From: Brachypodius melanocephalos
Taxonomy: Eukaryota; Chordata; Aves; Passeriformes; Pycnonotidae
Assembly (NCBI GenBank): GCA_013398615.1
Contig: VZSR01000680.1
Location: 141,161 to 205,160, forward strand
Reading direction: 5' to 3'
Length of the DNA: 64,000 bases
Both the position numbers and the translations under genes were made by a program. Of this stretch, positions 25,691 through 38,000 are shown in pieces (position 1 is the stretch's first letter; each line of letters starts with the position of its first letter). The notes beneath the pieces are model-generated. The model was given only the letters and a program-made list of their open reading frames with translations. It ran no database searches and was not told where the DNA came from.

Positions 25691-26990
25691 TCCCCACTTG
25701 GGTCCTCTGTTCCCTCACTCTTGCAGAATATTTCACATCTCCCAGCCACAGCTCTGCGTTGGCAGTCGGAGAAAAGGTGTTGATGAGTTCTGTCTCAAAT
25801 TACTGCGTGTCTGAAGAAAACCCTTATAAAATAGCAGCATATATTATACTGATATCCCCCAAACAGAGAAGTAGCTCACTGCAACCTGGAATGCTTTGAA
25901 CTAGTGCTGTGAGACAAGTGTTTGCAGTATTTATTACAACAGGAGAAAATGAAACTAGAAACATGTTGTTCCTTAATTATAGAATTTGCTCAACACTGCC
26001 CTCATTGTGATACATTTTTTGGCATTAAAAAAAAAAGAACTATCAATAACTTATTTGTGACATGACTAAATTGTAACTCATGTCAGAGGCTATTTCATTA
26101 AGCAATAGATAATCATGCAGTGAAGAACAGCCTTTGCCCCCCAAAGGACTATTTTGTCCACATAAATGCATGAGAGACTAAGATACTACATGAATCACAC
26201 GTCCAAGACATAGAGAAATTCCAAGGCAAGGCTGGGAATTGAATTCTTCTGGAGTCACAATCTTTTGTCATCAAAGATAAGCTCCCTCAGGTTGTGTGTG
26301 TTTTATGTATGTGCATGTGCACAAATACAATCACATCGGTGTAGTTCGACCCACAGGCTGGACTGTGGGTCTGTAACTTACATACTTGTATCCTTTTTTT
26401 ACATCATGTCTAGCTATGGCGAAGATTACACTGACAGACTCATTCCATTTGCAGAGGTTTCTGTTTAAAAGCAAGTGAAACTCTGAAAGAGAAGGCAAAT
26501 TCATCACTGGTGAGTTGGTTGAATCCAGTCACATGCTGTATAATATAACTTATCCTTAGGAATTCATGCCTCCACTGGGTCTGCCTACCAGATAAGCTAC
26601 ACTGAGATGAAAGTGAGTTGCATCAGATTCTGATGCCTAGAGCACAGAGTTCAGGCTCTGTTTCTCTTTTATTCAGCTGGATGCTGTGCAACAAACAGCA
26701 TTCCCTCTCTCAGAAAAAGAAGTTAATCAAGGCGGAGATCTAAAGGTAAAAGTTTTTTACATGGCACTCTTAATAATATCTCTGAACATTTCCAAGTGTA
26801 TGTGAGTTACTCGTGTCAACTCGGCTTCTTTAAAAGTTTAACCTGGATTGCTTTAGTTGCAGAAAACAGAACTCTCTTGCTTGATTCTGGTAAACGCAGT
26901 CTCCTAGTGACATCAAAGATTATAGCAACTGCAAGGCATTAGTTTGCCTTTGTAGTTCCAAGTTGCTCAAAAAACTTTTAATATATTCTT
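25691..26990. other. Non-coding DNA
   Basis: AT-rich, no gene or repeat recognised. Confidence 0.5.
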
Positions 26991-27140
26991 GTAGGTGTAA
27001 CCATGTGTCATAAATATACCCGCCAACAAGAGATAAACTCTAACTTGAAAACAACTGTTAATCGATTACTGCGGAAAAACTGACAAACTCGAAGTGAATA
27101 ATGCTAAAAGGCGTTAATTTGTGGGTTTCTGTAGGCTTTG
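26991..27140. promoter_or_regulatory. Candidate conserved element with palindromic homeodomain site
   Basis: A complex AT-rich segment that retains several CpGs. It contains the perfect 10-base palindrome taatcgatta at 27059-27068. This is two inverted TAAT half-sites two bases apart (a P2-type paired-homeodomain arrangement) around an ATCGAT core of the kind bound by ONECUT/CUX factors. Retention of a CpG in otherwise CpG-depleted DNA hints at constraint. Function is inference. Confidence 0.4.
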
Positions 27141-28214
27141 AAAAGCAAAATTAAGTCTATATGGGATTTTGGATGTGTGACATAAACTGTGGGCCATGTG
27201 CCTGTTTGCATTAAACCAGCATCATTGCACTGCCAGCCAGGAGAGCTTTGCTGTACTCAGCCCAGACAGTGGCCCACGACTCTGAACACAGAGATCAGCA
27301 TCAGTTTTGGTTCAGTTTCATTTATTTGGGGAGGGAGGAAAAAGGATCTAATGGGGATTTGCTAAACTACTACTCAAGACTGTAATCGTTTTTCCTTTTC
27401 TGCGGTAATGTTGCTGCTCCAGCCTGGTGTGAACTGAGTATGAACAATGTTTTATGCTTGACTGAGCTCTAGACCCCCGAGCCTTGGGGACCCTGGCAAT
27501 GATGCTGGGAGATTATATGATCCACAGCAAAATGATTGCAGGCAGGCAGCAGACAGTAGCCAACACTGGCAATCAGGAGGGGCAGTGCTGGCAGCTCTAT
27601 CATTGTCCTAGCTTGCTAAACAGCTCCTCTCTTTTCATGCAAAAATGCAGGCACACACAAAACTACTCATCTTCAGAGCTAGGCAGAATTTTTGCACTGA
27701 AACATCTTACCAGCTCTGCATATTTAGCTCCAGCAGAAACAAATTCACAAATCTGTCAAAAAATTGAAATTTTTAATTTCAGAAAGAAATGTTTTGACTT
27801 CTTTTATTTGAAGTGCTTTGCTTTGTTATCTTAAATTTCATTTACAATTATAATTTAAAAAATAATTATGTCAACAAAATGAAGGGTGCATTCAGGTAGA
27901 ATAGGATTTGAGGAAAAATGGAATATAAAATTAGAAAAAAACCCTGAGTTTTGTTGGTTAGCAAAGTGAAAGATCACCTTAGCCATAAACATCGCTGCTT
28001 GTTTTCCTTTGCTACATCCTTTTCTGCATGATATTGTGATGTGTACAGGAACATTTGATGAGGAACAAACTCAGATAGAAGGCCATTAGAATGTTTGTTG
28101 AGATTGATACCGGATGACAGCTACTCCAGTGTCCCAGAAAGTCAGGTGAACTGTACCTTTTCCTTCCTGGTAGAATTGATGTGGGCAAAGGACAGAGCAA
28201 ACAAGAATGAAGTT
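27141..28214. other. Non-coding DNA
   Basis: AT-rich. A 116-codon plus frame at 27484-27834 has no recognisable domain. Nothing else supported. Confidence 0.5.
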
Positions 28215-28253
28215 GTATGTATGTATGTATGTATGTATGTATGTATGTATGTA
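28215..28253 (+). repeat. (GTAT)n microsatellite
   Basis: About nine and a half GTAT (equivalently ATGT) units without interruption. Confidence 0.95.
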
Positions 28254-28860
28254 CACGTATTTATTTTATTACTTCAAGCTGGTATTGGAAAATACTCTTC
28301 AGCCTGCTTTTGGTTTGTACTTCCAACACCAATTGTGCTGCTTTAGCCTGCTCAGTGTAGATTGGACATAACCTGTAGCAGCACAAAACACCTCCATGCC
28401 AAAGCACTCATGCCTTCTCTATTTTAGCCACCTCTGGTCTGGGAGGCAACTGCTTATTTTGCAGCTGAAATTACTCCACAGTGGCACAAATTACTGAGGT
28501 AGCTACCCCAGCAAGCAGGCAATGCCTGGCCATTGTCGAATTATCTACCTTCTCAAAACAACAACAAAGCAGCTCAGCCCCACTCATGCTACACTTTTCA
28601 TTTTAATATTATTTGTCTGGTTTACAACCCTGAAGGTTGTGGGAATTTTTCTTTCCAGTGGGGAAAAAGTCTCATACTGTAACTGTTAGCTGATCTCGAG
28701 GTGCACTGAAAATTAAACCTTCGTACTCCAGGGTTTGTTTGGATCCATTGTACTGAATCTCTCATTGTACTGCCACCAGTGAGATACTTTTTTTTCACCA
28801 CCCTGCATGACTGGGGCTCAGCAAACAGTAAATTTACTTTTCCCAAACTGATGCAAAAGA
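28254..28860. other. Non-coding DNA
   Basis: No gene, repeat family or clear regulatory signal recognised in this stretch. Confidence 0.5.
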
Positions 28861-29060
28861 TGAGGTATGTGCAAAGTGGCGGAGTTAATTGTGCAGGAGA
28901 AACATGGGGCCAGGTGCATGGCGATTATCGATTGAACTGAAGCCAGAGGCTCAGCCCCTTAACTTTTCCAATCTCTGACTTCCTGATGTTGCCTCTCCCT
29001 CTATCACACTGCATTAACTCACAGCGTAGCTGGAACGTTCCACAGTTACTCACAAAAAAG
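28861..29060. promoter_or_regulatory. Candidate conserved element with ATCGAT site
   Basis: A complex segment containing gattatcgattg (ATCGAT core at 28927-28932, resembling an ONECUT/HNF6 site) and a few retained CpGs. It has the look of conserved non-coding DNA, but conservation is not testable here. Confidence 0.3.
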
Positions 29061-30590
29061 GATCTGTGTGGGAAGGTGAAGGAGGATGGTGGGGGCGACA
29101 GGCAATTCATGGGGAGGAAAAGAAAAGAGCTGGAAAAACCAAGAAATAGAAGGAACATAAGGGGAATTGCATCTCTCCCTAATTTGAGTGGGATACTCTT
29201 GGCATTTTTGCCACTATGAAGTGCTGTGTGAAGCTATATATCAGCTCACCTTTTATTCAAATAATTTAAAATGGCATTTCAGAGCAGTCAAGTTTTTCGT
29301 TGCTCTCTCCCTAAATATGTATTGCTCCATCAAAAAATGGTGATGAAAAATGTCCATTTAATGCCCCTGAAATGTCGTCTGAAATATTTTGGAACGTGGA
29401 TGACATAGTTTTTTTTATAATTGGCATCTACAAATGTGGTCCTTCAGAAACCCCTTGGCCAATTTGCCTCAGATTTTGTTTAGTCAAAAGGGACTAAAAA
29501 AACCGATGGAAAATGCATTTGAAGTGTCTAACTTTGGCCATTTTTGTAAGGCATTTGAAACTTGCAGCAAAAGTGTTTTCCATCCTACTCCCATAGCATA
29601 AAATGCCTAGGCAGACTTTCTTTCTAAAACTTTCTGTGCTACCTACCATTGAGACCACACATGGAAAATTTCAGGGCAGAATTTATTTCATAAAACACAT
29701 AATAACAAGAGATTAGAGTGGAATTTCAGGGTATCTAACTAAAGTGTCTGCTCTTCTCCAAAGTTTTATGTCCCTCTGACACACATGCACACACACACAC
29801 AGAACTACTACAAAAATGTAAAAAACACTATCTGCCAACAGGCATGGCAAGTAATTGCATTTATTTCCTGTTCAAAGCGATTGAGAGGAGCCAGTGGTCT
29901 ATCAGGCTCTGGTGTGATAAATAATGGCTGGTGAGCAGCTCTCTATTTTTTAAAATGATGAGTGTATGTGAATGTACTCACAGAGGTGGTGGGCAGCTGC
30001 GTCTGCTGTGTGACTGTGGAAGCTGTCAGTGTGCACAGAGCTCACTCCTAGACACTGCCAGGAAGGAAGGTCATTCCCAGAGTGTGTGCTGGGGGGAATG
30101 GCTTCCAGAGAACCACTGTGGCACCCACTGTGGGCTCGAATATTAGGTGACCAGCAAGAGTGGAAGTGTAGCAAGGACAGAGAATTCCCAGATCTCTCTT
30201 TACAATCTTCTGATCACCACACAGTAAGAGGTCTGCCTCAGCATGAGCTGCTCCTCTGTAAAATGGTTGGTTTTCTTCCTTACCTAGAAGTCCTCTAGGT
30301 CTTGACCTCTGGGTTTTAACTGATGCCTGTAAAACATGCTGGGACGGGATGTGCTGCAGAAATCCAAAAATACAATTAATGCTGCTGTCCAGTGATAAAT
30401 CTCGATCCAAAGCTCACTGACTTTCCTCGATCTTGGCACAGCTCGAATGATTCGTAAGCACTAAAATTGCACTGTAACACTCCCCTGACTCTCTGATGGT
30501 TTGACCCTCAGTTACCCAGAGGTTATAAGGAGCAGAGGGGAGAAGAAATGCTTTAGGTTCACTGCTGGGCATCTCACAGGAAAAAAATTG
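29061..30590. other. Non-coding DNA with a short (CA)n
   Basis: AT-rich to moderate GC. A seven-unit CA repeat lies at 29788-29801. Overlapping 70-120 codon frames on both strands at 29931-30410 have no recognisable domain. Confidence 0.5.
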
Positions 30591-30920
30591 TTTTCTGTGC
30601 GAGGTGGCTGCTGCCGCCACCTGCCACCCTCAGACCCGCGCAAGCGCCGCTCAGTGGAGCACAAGGCCTAGAATTTCTTTTAATGTTTCCCGTCTCGTTC
30701 TCTGCTTAAGCCAGGCAGTAATGCTCTGTGACAGCACCTGAGAGCAGGGGCCAGCCACGAGCAGTCCTGCTGAGCTGCTCCGAGGCAGGAGAGCCAAGGC
30801 AGCCCCGGCTCTTGCCAAGCGCAGGCAGCTCCGGCTGGAGCCAGGGGCAGCCTCTTTGAAGTGCGGCCACCCTTCCCTCCCCTCCGCTAGGTGTTAACAC
30901 AAACATCGCCCCCGCCAAAA
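30591..30920. other. GC-rich patch
   Basis: GC-rich with local CpG clustering (gctgccgccacctgcc; acccgcgcaagcgccgctc). On the minus strand, 30613-30623 reads caggtggcggc, which fits the 11-base CTCF core, but the flanking positions match poorly. No exon or promoter can be assigned. Confidence 0.35.
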
Positions 30921-32720
30921 GACTTCCATTATTTATTGGAGGCTACTTTCCTGCCAGCCGAGTCCCCAGACTTCAGGAGCTTTGAAGGAGCCAAACAACT
31001 GGATATATGTCTCCAAAGATATCGTAAAAAGCCGGGTGCGATGGCTATGGAAGGTGCAGGCGGAGCACCCTGTGAAAGCAATCCCTTGTGTCAGGGTGCC
31101 AAGAGAAACAGCAGGCGAGCCCTCTCTGCAAAGGGGTGCTGACAGTGACAGGTATTAATGCTCAGATCACAATGGAAACGTTTGTATATTAATTGCAAAG
31201 CACTCAGACTTACCCTCCTCCCTGGTTTGCCTTTTAAATTTTTTTTTTTTAAAAGAAAAGTGGTGGAGGAGGGAGGTTTTCATTATTGCTGATCAGGGAG
31301 TATTACTTGCATCTCTCCCATGGCATATGTTCATACGCCTGTGGGCTCACACACGGAGCGTTCTCATTTCAAAGCTGAACAGCTCCCTTAGCTATTTTTC
31401 TTTTCCCTTCCTCAGGACTTCAAGGAGTGAGTAGGATGTAATCTCAGAGTGAGGAGGCTTGGTTCTGTGCCAGGCACTACTGACTTACCACGTTGTCCCT
31501 GAGTAAGCCACCTCACCTCTCTTCTCCTTCATCTTGCCACCTGTAAAAAAAGAGAGTGTGATATTCTCCTTCCTTTGTTTAATTAACGGGCAGGGCTTTA
31601 AAAATTCATAGACTGAAAGCCTTCACATCACTCCATTTTTTTTTTCTTAATTAAAACCTAATTTACTTTAGGGCATTGTAGAAACCTCCAGAAACATGTG
31701 ATTTGAGTCTTATCTTACATGATTACTGTAACCTCGCTGCTTTAAATACCTTCCATGATTGTGAATGCCAGTCTGCCTGTTGCAGCTGTAATAAGAAGGC
31801 AGTCCTGACCCAGCAAGGCTCATCACTGGAACAGTACTTACATGGGCCTTTGCTGAGCAAAGGAAGGTCCAGCTTCACTGAGGGATTCGGGATTTTACCT
31901 CAGGCAACAAGAAATGGACATCTTCCCAAAGCAGGGATAGAATTTGTTCTGTATTGTCAAAGAATCCAAGGGAATAGGTGAGGAGAAAACCACACTGCTG
32001 TCACCTGGCCCCATCTTTCTGGCTGTTACCTGTCTTATGTTTAATTTGTCTGTATATCATGGAAACTTAAAAATTAGAGATGGATAAGGACACCTGGGTC
32101 TTTCTGCTTGTTTTTCCTTTGTGGCAAAGTTGCCTCCTGCATCATATCTCCTGTTTTACTGAATCGGCACAAAGGGCAGAAAGGAGCAGAGGTGTGACCA
32201 AAATAAGGGCATTTGCCCACCCCAGAGATCCCCATTCACACTTTTTCTGTGAGCCCTCCTTTCAGGTAGCAGCTGGGATCTGATTCTGTGATTCCTGCTA
32301 ATTTGAATATAAGCCATTTTTGTATGCAAAGGATTGCTGACACCAGCAAGTTTCACTGTAATGATTACTATGGAAACGTTTATCTATAAATATAAAATTC
32401 TTTAAAGCTTAGCCTTTTATCTTTATAGAAAAAGGCCTGTTTGTGTCACTTCTAAGCTTCCAGCTTTAATGTAGACATGAGCTGTTCTCATGCCAAACAA
32501 GATAACCTTAGTGTTAGAGCTGTGTGAGCTTTGAAACATGGGAATTTGAGCTAAAACTATTATTTTTTTAATACAATATTAATAGCTGAATGGAAAAATA
32601 TTTTAAAATGCCTTTCTAAGCCCCAAAGCTCTAGTTCACTTGCAGTCTTCTTTTCTATGTTTCATTGTAATGTTTCTTGTATGGAGTAGCTGCTTTCAAG
32701 TGCCAATCAGTCCATAAACT
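30921..32720. other. Non-coding DNA
   Basis: No gene recognised. An octamer-like ctgattctgtgattcctg near 32280-32297 resembles a CR1 3' tail, but the sequence in front of it does not align with CR1 to my eye. Confidence 0.45.
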
Positions 32721-32751
32721 CTGTGTGTGTGTGTGTGTGTGTGTTTGTGTG
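32721..32751 (+). repeat. (TG)n microsatellite
   Basis: About 11 TG units, then a ttt interruption and two more units. Confidence 0.95.
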
Positions 32752-32936
32752 CACATACACGTGTGTATTTCATGGTGAGGATTGAGGCAGAAAAGAAAAA
32801 ATGGAGAAGATCCTTAGTCATTAGCCTTTTCCCTTTGTGTTTTTAGATTTTGGTCTTCAAAGCCTTCAAATATGGATTATAAGTTTAGGTCCCCAAAATG
32901 TGTTTTTGATGTTTTGTGGATTTTTGCTAAATGACA
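32752..32936. other. Non-coding DNA
   Basis: AT-rich sequence between the TG repeat and the C/A low-complexity tract. Nothing recognised. Confidence 0.5.
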
Positions 32937-33017
32937 AAAAACCCCTACCCCCCACCCCAAACCCCCAAAAAACCCAAACAAAAAACCCCAAACAAACAAA
33001 CAACAAAAAACCCCACC
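32937..33017 (-). repeat. C/A low-complexity tract with minus-strand G-quadruplex motif
   Basis: About 80 bases made almost wholly of C and A on the plus strand. On the minus strand, 32942-32966 holds four G runs of 5, 4, 6 and 4 separated by loops of only 3, 1 and 2 bases. This satisfies the standard quadruplex rule with room for four tetrads. Further G3-G4 runs follow nearby. Confidence 0.85.
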
Positions 33018-34937
33018 AAAGGCATTTTAAGTTAATAAGCTTAAGGGACTTGTTATTTAAAACCTAGAGTGAAAAGCATGTATTAGAAAGATGAGGACTA
33101 GTATTTTTTCTTTGCACATCTATCTAAGAATTTTTAAAAACTATTTTTCCTTGACTTTGAAAATTACACTTGGGAAATATCTATATTAACATAGAGTTTT
33201 TCCAATCATACACACTAATACCACAAACACCCACATTTGCAGATACTCTAAAGTTATTCCATTAAAAGTATTCTCAAATAGGATGAAATCACGGGGATTA
33301 AGTAATACAGATTTAGGGTCAAAACTTAAATGTTCCAAAATGTTTGCAGAATCAGGTCCCCACAGACTTTGGAAAAAGAATTCATGACATCCACAGAGTG
33401 AAAGCATAGCTGATGATGATCAGAGGGTCAATTTGTTATTCATTGCCAAGGAGAAATTGATAGCAGCAACCTTGTCTACAAGGTCACAATTCATATATAT
33501 GTATTAAAGTTTCTCTTTGTGTAGGTTTTGATTGTTAATACTGATTTTTTTGTTGTTGTTCCACTTTTGGGTGGAATGAGAAAATGGACAATTAAATATT
33601 TCATTTAAAATTCAGCACTAGCCCGATGAGCTAGAACTAAGAAGTCAAATTCAAGGATAGAGAGGGCTTTAAGCCACCTTTTGTTCTTCCAGTTTTATAG
33701 GAGAATTAGGGAGATCCTTGTCATAATTTTGACACTGGGTAGTGTAATCTTTTACATTAAAATGTCTTTCCTGGATTGTTCTGGGGACTACAGTGGCGTT
33801 CATAGTTCTTCCTGTGCAGGAATTTGTGAGGGCATTCTGTGTTACAGGACTGGAGAGGTTTCTGGCAGTGAGACACGGTCTGATCCTCCTCTTTGAGTCT
33901 CCCTTTGTTCATTCCCTCTCCTTGGTTTTCCTCCCCAGTGCACTGTTAATAAAGCCCTCTGAAATTTTAGCTGGAAGTTAAGTACAGACAAGCCATCCCA
34001 GACCTCTGCCTGCCCTCACTGTGCTCTTCCAAGTTCACTCCCAGTGTCAGGCTCTGAGAAGAGCAGCACTCAGAGGAGTCAATTGGACACTGTCAGTAAC
34101 TGCACAGATTGCCTGGAAATAAAAGATCTAAGAGCCAGCATTAAACTCTTAAATAGGACATGCAGTAAAAGCACAACAATACACTGTGGCTCCCATAGGG
34201 CTGAGGAAAAAAAATCAAATGGTAAACATCTCATATTGGATTCAGAGAAATACTCCCAAATTTAGAAGCTCATTTGAAGCCTATCCCAATAATTCAGACT
34301 TGTTGGATCTGTAAAATTAGCCTGTAAATCTCACAGGAAAGGCTGTGGGGTATTTCAGCACTTTCATTTGTGCTCCTGGCAGGAGAATGATTATTAGTAT
34401 AAAAACATAAAAATGACCATGAAAGTAACTTTTAAAGCAGTAGCAGGTTTTTACTCTCTTTCAAATCCTACAGAAAGGATTAGAGTTGTGGGAAAAGATT
34501 TAGCTTACTTTCTATTCAGTCCTAATTGGCTTGCCCAGCCTTGATACATTAAACCATACATTGTTAATGCCTTTATCACGTCTTTATTTCTCGTCCTGTT
34601 TCAAGGTTCAGATCACGGTCATCACCAGAAAAGTCTCCTTTCCTAGAGAGTTGGCTTGTAAATGCAGCAGTGATTTAAGCTAGGAGTGAGGGTAGGGCCT
34701 CACCATGATCATTGGTACCTGGAAGGAGAGGAATGGATGAAGCTCCCTGAAGCCAAGACAGGAATGTCTGGAGAGACAATTTCTCTATTCTCCTTCTCAC
34801 AAGCTGTGCTCACTGTGATGCTCCAGCAGCACCATGATCAGGAGCAATGTGGTGGAATCTTTGGGATGTTGAATGTTCCCTACTGGAAACTTACTGGAAA
34901 TCTCTGCAACCTCTCACTCTCCGGCAGGCTGTGGGGA
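33018..34937. other. Non-coding DNA
   Basis: AT-rich; no gene or repeat recognised. The last 250 bases before the CR1 scrap are of moderate GC and might be a more diverged part of the same insertion. Confidence 0.45.
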
Positions 34938-35011
34938 AATCAAAAAATCATTGGTTGGAAGGGACTTTACAGACCATTTAGTTCCAACTTCCCTGCCTGA
35001 GGGCTGGCTAG
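34938..35011 (-). mobile_element. CR1 LINE 3'-end fragment, antisense
   Basis: Antisense CR1 3' UTR sequence. The segment aatcattggttggaaggg, followed by actttacagaccatttagttccaac, is the characteristic CR1 3' end read backwards. The fragment is about 75 bases and is cut off at both ends by divergence or truncation. Confidence 0.75.
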
Positions 35012-38000
35012 CATTTGTGGAGGATAAGTGATAGTAACTCTGCTACCTGCAGAGACACTGATACCAGTGGGATGCCTCATCCTTCTTTAGAAAATGGAGA
35101 TTGTGTGACAGTAAAGAAAAATCCAATGAATTTTGCCTCCTCTGACAGAAATATGTAATATTGCCAGGCAGACTGTAGCAAGAAGAGGTAAAAATGCAAG
35201 ACAGGTCTGCCCTGCCTGGTCACACTAGAATAGTCTGAGAAGGTTCATGTGGCTTTGGGCACCCTGGAGATGTTCACACCATTGTCCTGGCATGACTGTG
35301 TCATGCAGAACAAGGTGTCCATCTATCACATATACATTTACACCTTCATCAGTATTTGGCCTGAGGCTCAGCGGGACAAATGGGTCACAGCTCAGTCATT
35401 CCCTTCTTTGCTGGTACATGGTAACAAGCATCAACCTTCCTGATGTGCATGAAGCTTGAGGATTTTAGCCTTCTTAATCAAGTGAAGGTAGAAGTGATAA
35501 ATTATCCAAGGAATTAACCCATAAGGCTGGACAGTTTTACAAGCCAAGAGCTGAAAGGTGCTCCCTCTAAATTAAACACGTTGCTGTGTTTCTTTGGATT
35601 CTGTTTCCATGTAACTTGTGATGGAGGTACCTTCTTTCCATTTACAAATGGGTAAACACAAGAATGCATTTACTCTTCCAACTCCCTGCAAAAATGTTGG
35701 CCAGCAGGCTGACATGGAGCAATATGTACCTGGAGCAATATGAAACACCTTTTTTGTGTGTATTAGTTTACATACTGTGTTCAGGAAACAGGGTACAGAA
35801 ACTTCCTTAAACCTCCAGGAACAATAGCTATTGTTGGTTGTTGATATGGCGTGAGCTCATATCCAGGATACACTGAGAAAGGAACTCCTGACTACAATAA
35901 ATAATACACTTCTTAACTCCTGGTGTGAAAGAATGTATTTATTGTTTTTCCAATGAGAGATGGAGAAATAGGGCTTTAAAAAGAGGGCTTTGCTTGGCAG
36001 GACAAAATCTCTGATTTTTTTTTTCCCTCTTAAAAATTCAATTAAGGAATTTCTTATGGAAGAAAAAAATTTTATAGTCAGGTTCCCAACAGTCTGTGTT
36101 GAAATCTATTTTGACTTTGACTGTATAATAGGAAAATGATAAGATTAGTGGGAGAGGTCTATAAACCTCTTCTTTCTAACTATTTTTTTTCCTTGCCTTC
36201 ATCTGCAGTGGGGGTGAAAAACTCTACACCACACAGAGCTCAAAGCTCTTGGTCAAAGTTATACGGGAATACATTTCTCTGGATTTTTACAAAGCTGATT
36301 AGGGTGAAGGAGCTTCTTTAATGCTACACTCTGTCAGTCCTTTAGGAGCACAGCCTTAGTTGTTTGAAAAAGAAATTTGCAGAACCCTGGCTGTTCTATC
36401 TCAAACTGACACTTACACTAGATTTAGTGGATACTCATGACTAAATTGTGCACTACAAAAGGAAAGGCCTTGAAGGGAGTCTAATCTTTAAATGGAATGT
36501 GCCAGTTAAAACACAGGAGTGGGAGTTAGGGGGCTCTGCAGCGTTTCTGATACTGTGGCACCAGTCATGTCACTTTGCAGAGGAAAAGGGAAAAGGCTCC
36601 TATCTGTCCTGTGGATCCTCCACCTCCAAGGAGCATTACTTCTTTTCATCCCTTTAATGCTTCCCAAGACAGCCATCTGGAGTACTTTGGGGAAGTCAAA
36701 CTTTGTCACATACATCATTTTATTGAAATGTTATCCTCTGCAAAGCTTTGCTGCAATGGGTTTTGGGTTCAGAGGGAGTGCTTTCAGGCTTGCTGGAGGT
36801 CTGGACTGTGTAACACTGAAGCCAAATCCCCACTCCCTGCTTGGTCATTTGGGGTGGACACTCACACCTCTGCATTCCCAATCTTGCCAAAAGCACCCAG
36901 TCAATGCCTCTGAGGTAGACTCCCCTGGAAAATTGAGTTACCTCTCCTTGTTCCTAAGATAAAAGGAAGTGGACATTCAAACTATTCTCATTTTTAAAAA
37001 CATCTCCTGTCCTGAAGTCTGATTTTTAACTCCCCAAATGGCTATTTAGGTTTTTCTGTGCATTAATAATGCTGTACAGGTGTCTTGTAAGGGCAGCTAT
37101 TAAGCCTTGCAGTGACACCTAAATGAAATAGTAAATATTAAATCCCAATAAATTCTAAGAACCAATGTCTTGGAAAAGGTTTTTTTAAAATATATATGGT
37201 CTGAGGCACCAGTTTCCTGTATTATTGGCTGCTGCACTGTATAGGTGTCCCAGAAATAAAAATGCAGTGTCATATGCTCCAGAGCTGAAAAATGGAGAAT
37301 TATCTTTGAGGTTGTGGGGTTTTTTTTTTTGTTTTTTTTTTTTTGATTTCTCTTAGTCACTTGCCCCTACTAAACTGGACAACTCTTGGAATATCAAAGT
37401 ATTTTGCAACTTTTTTTCATAAGTAATTCTTGGTCAGGGATAACTCAGATACTTTCTTCTTAAATATGTGCACTTTACATGTGCTTCGAAGAGAACATGG
37501 CATTCTTTTGGTTCCTTGGTTGCAGGGCTTTAAAAATAAACTCAGTGCAGTGTTGCAAATGAGATAAGATACATACTTTGACATTCATTTTTGTTTCTCT
37601 AAATCTTAATGAGAAATTGAAAAATCTTGCCACCAAACATGCTTAGGAAGTGGCAAAGCTGTGCAGCAGGCGGCTTCAAGGGAAAAGGGGTCCTGTTGAA
37701 TTTGATCTCTACAAACTGGCCAGCGTTTGCTCAGGCTGGAGCTGCTGGCACACTCGGGCCATGCTCTTGATTTTCCAGGTGAAAAGCGAGAAACTTTGGA
37801 TGACGCTTGTTCCGTGGTCTTTTTGACTTTCTCATTTTAAGGGCACACAGGAGAAGGCTGAGAATCAAACTTAAGTCCCTGCAGGGTGAAGCTGTGAAGC
37901 TGGATCACAGCTCTGGGGTGCCAGGGCTGTCACCTCGCAGGGACCCTGGGGCAGATGCTCTGCACTCGTTCAAAGCCCCCAGCACACACAGAGGGACTGA

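Noticed and set aside
32280..32297. gattctgtgattc, resembling the CR1 3' tail repeat
   Set aside because: No CR1 body is recognisable before it. The same short string also occurs near 51165 without CR1.
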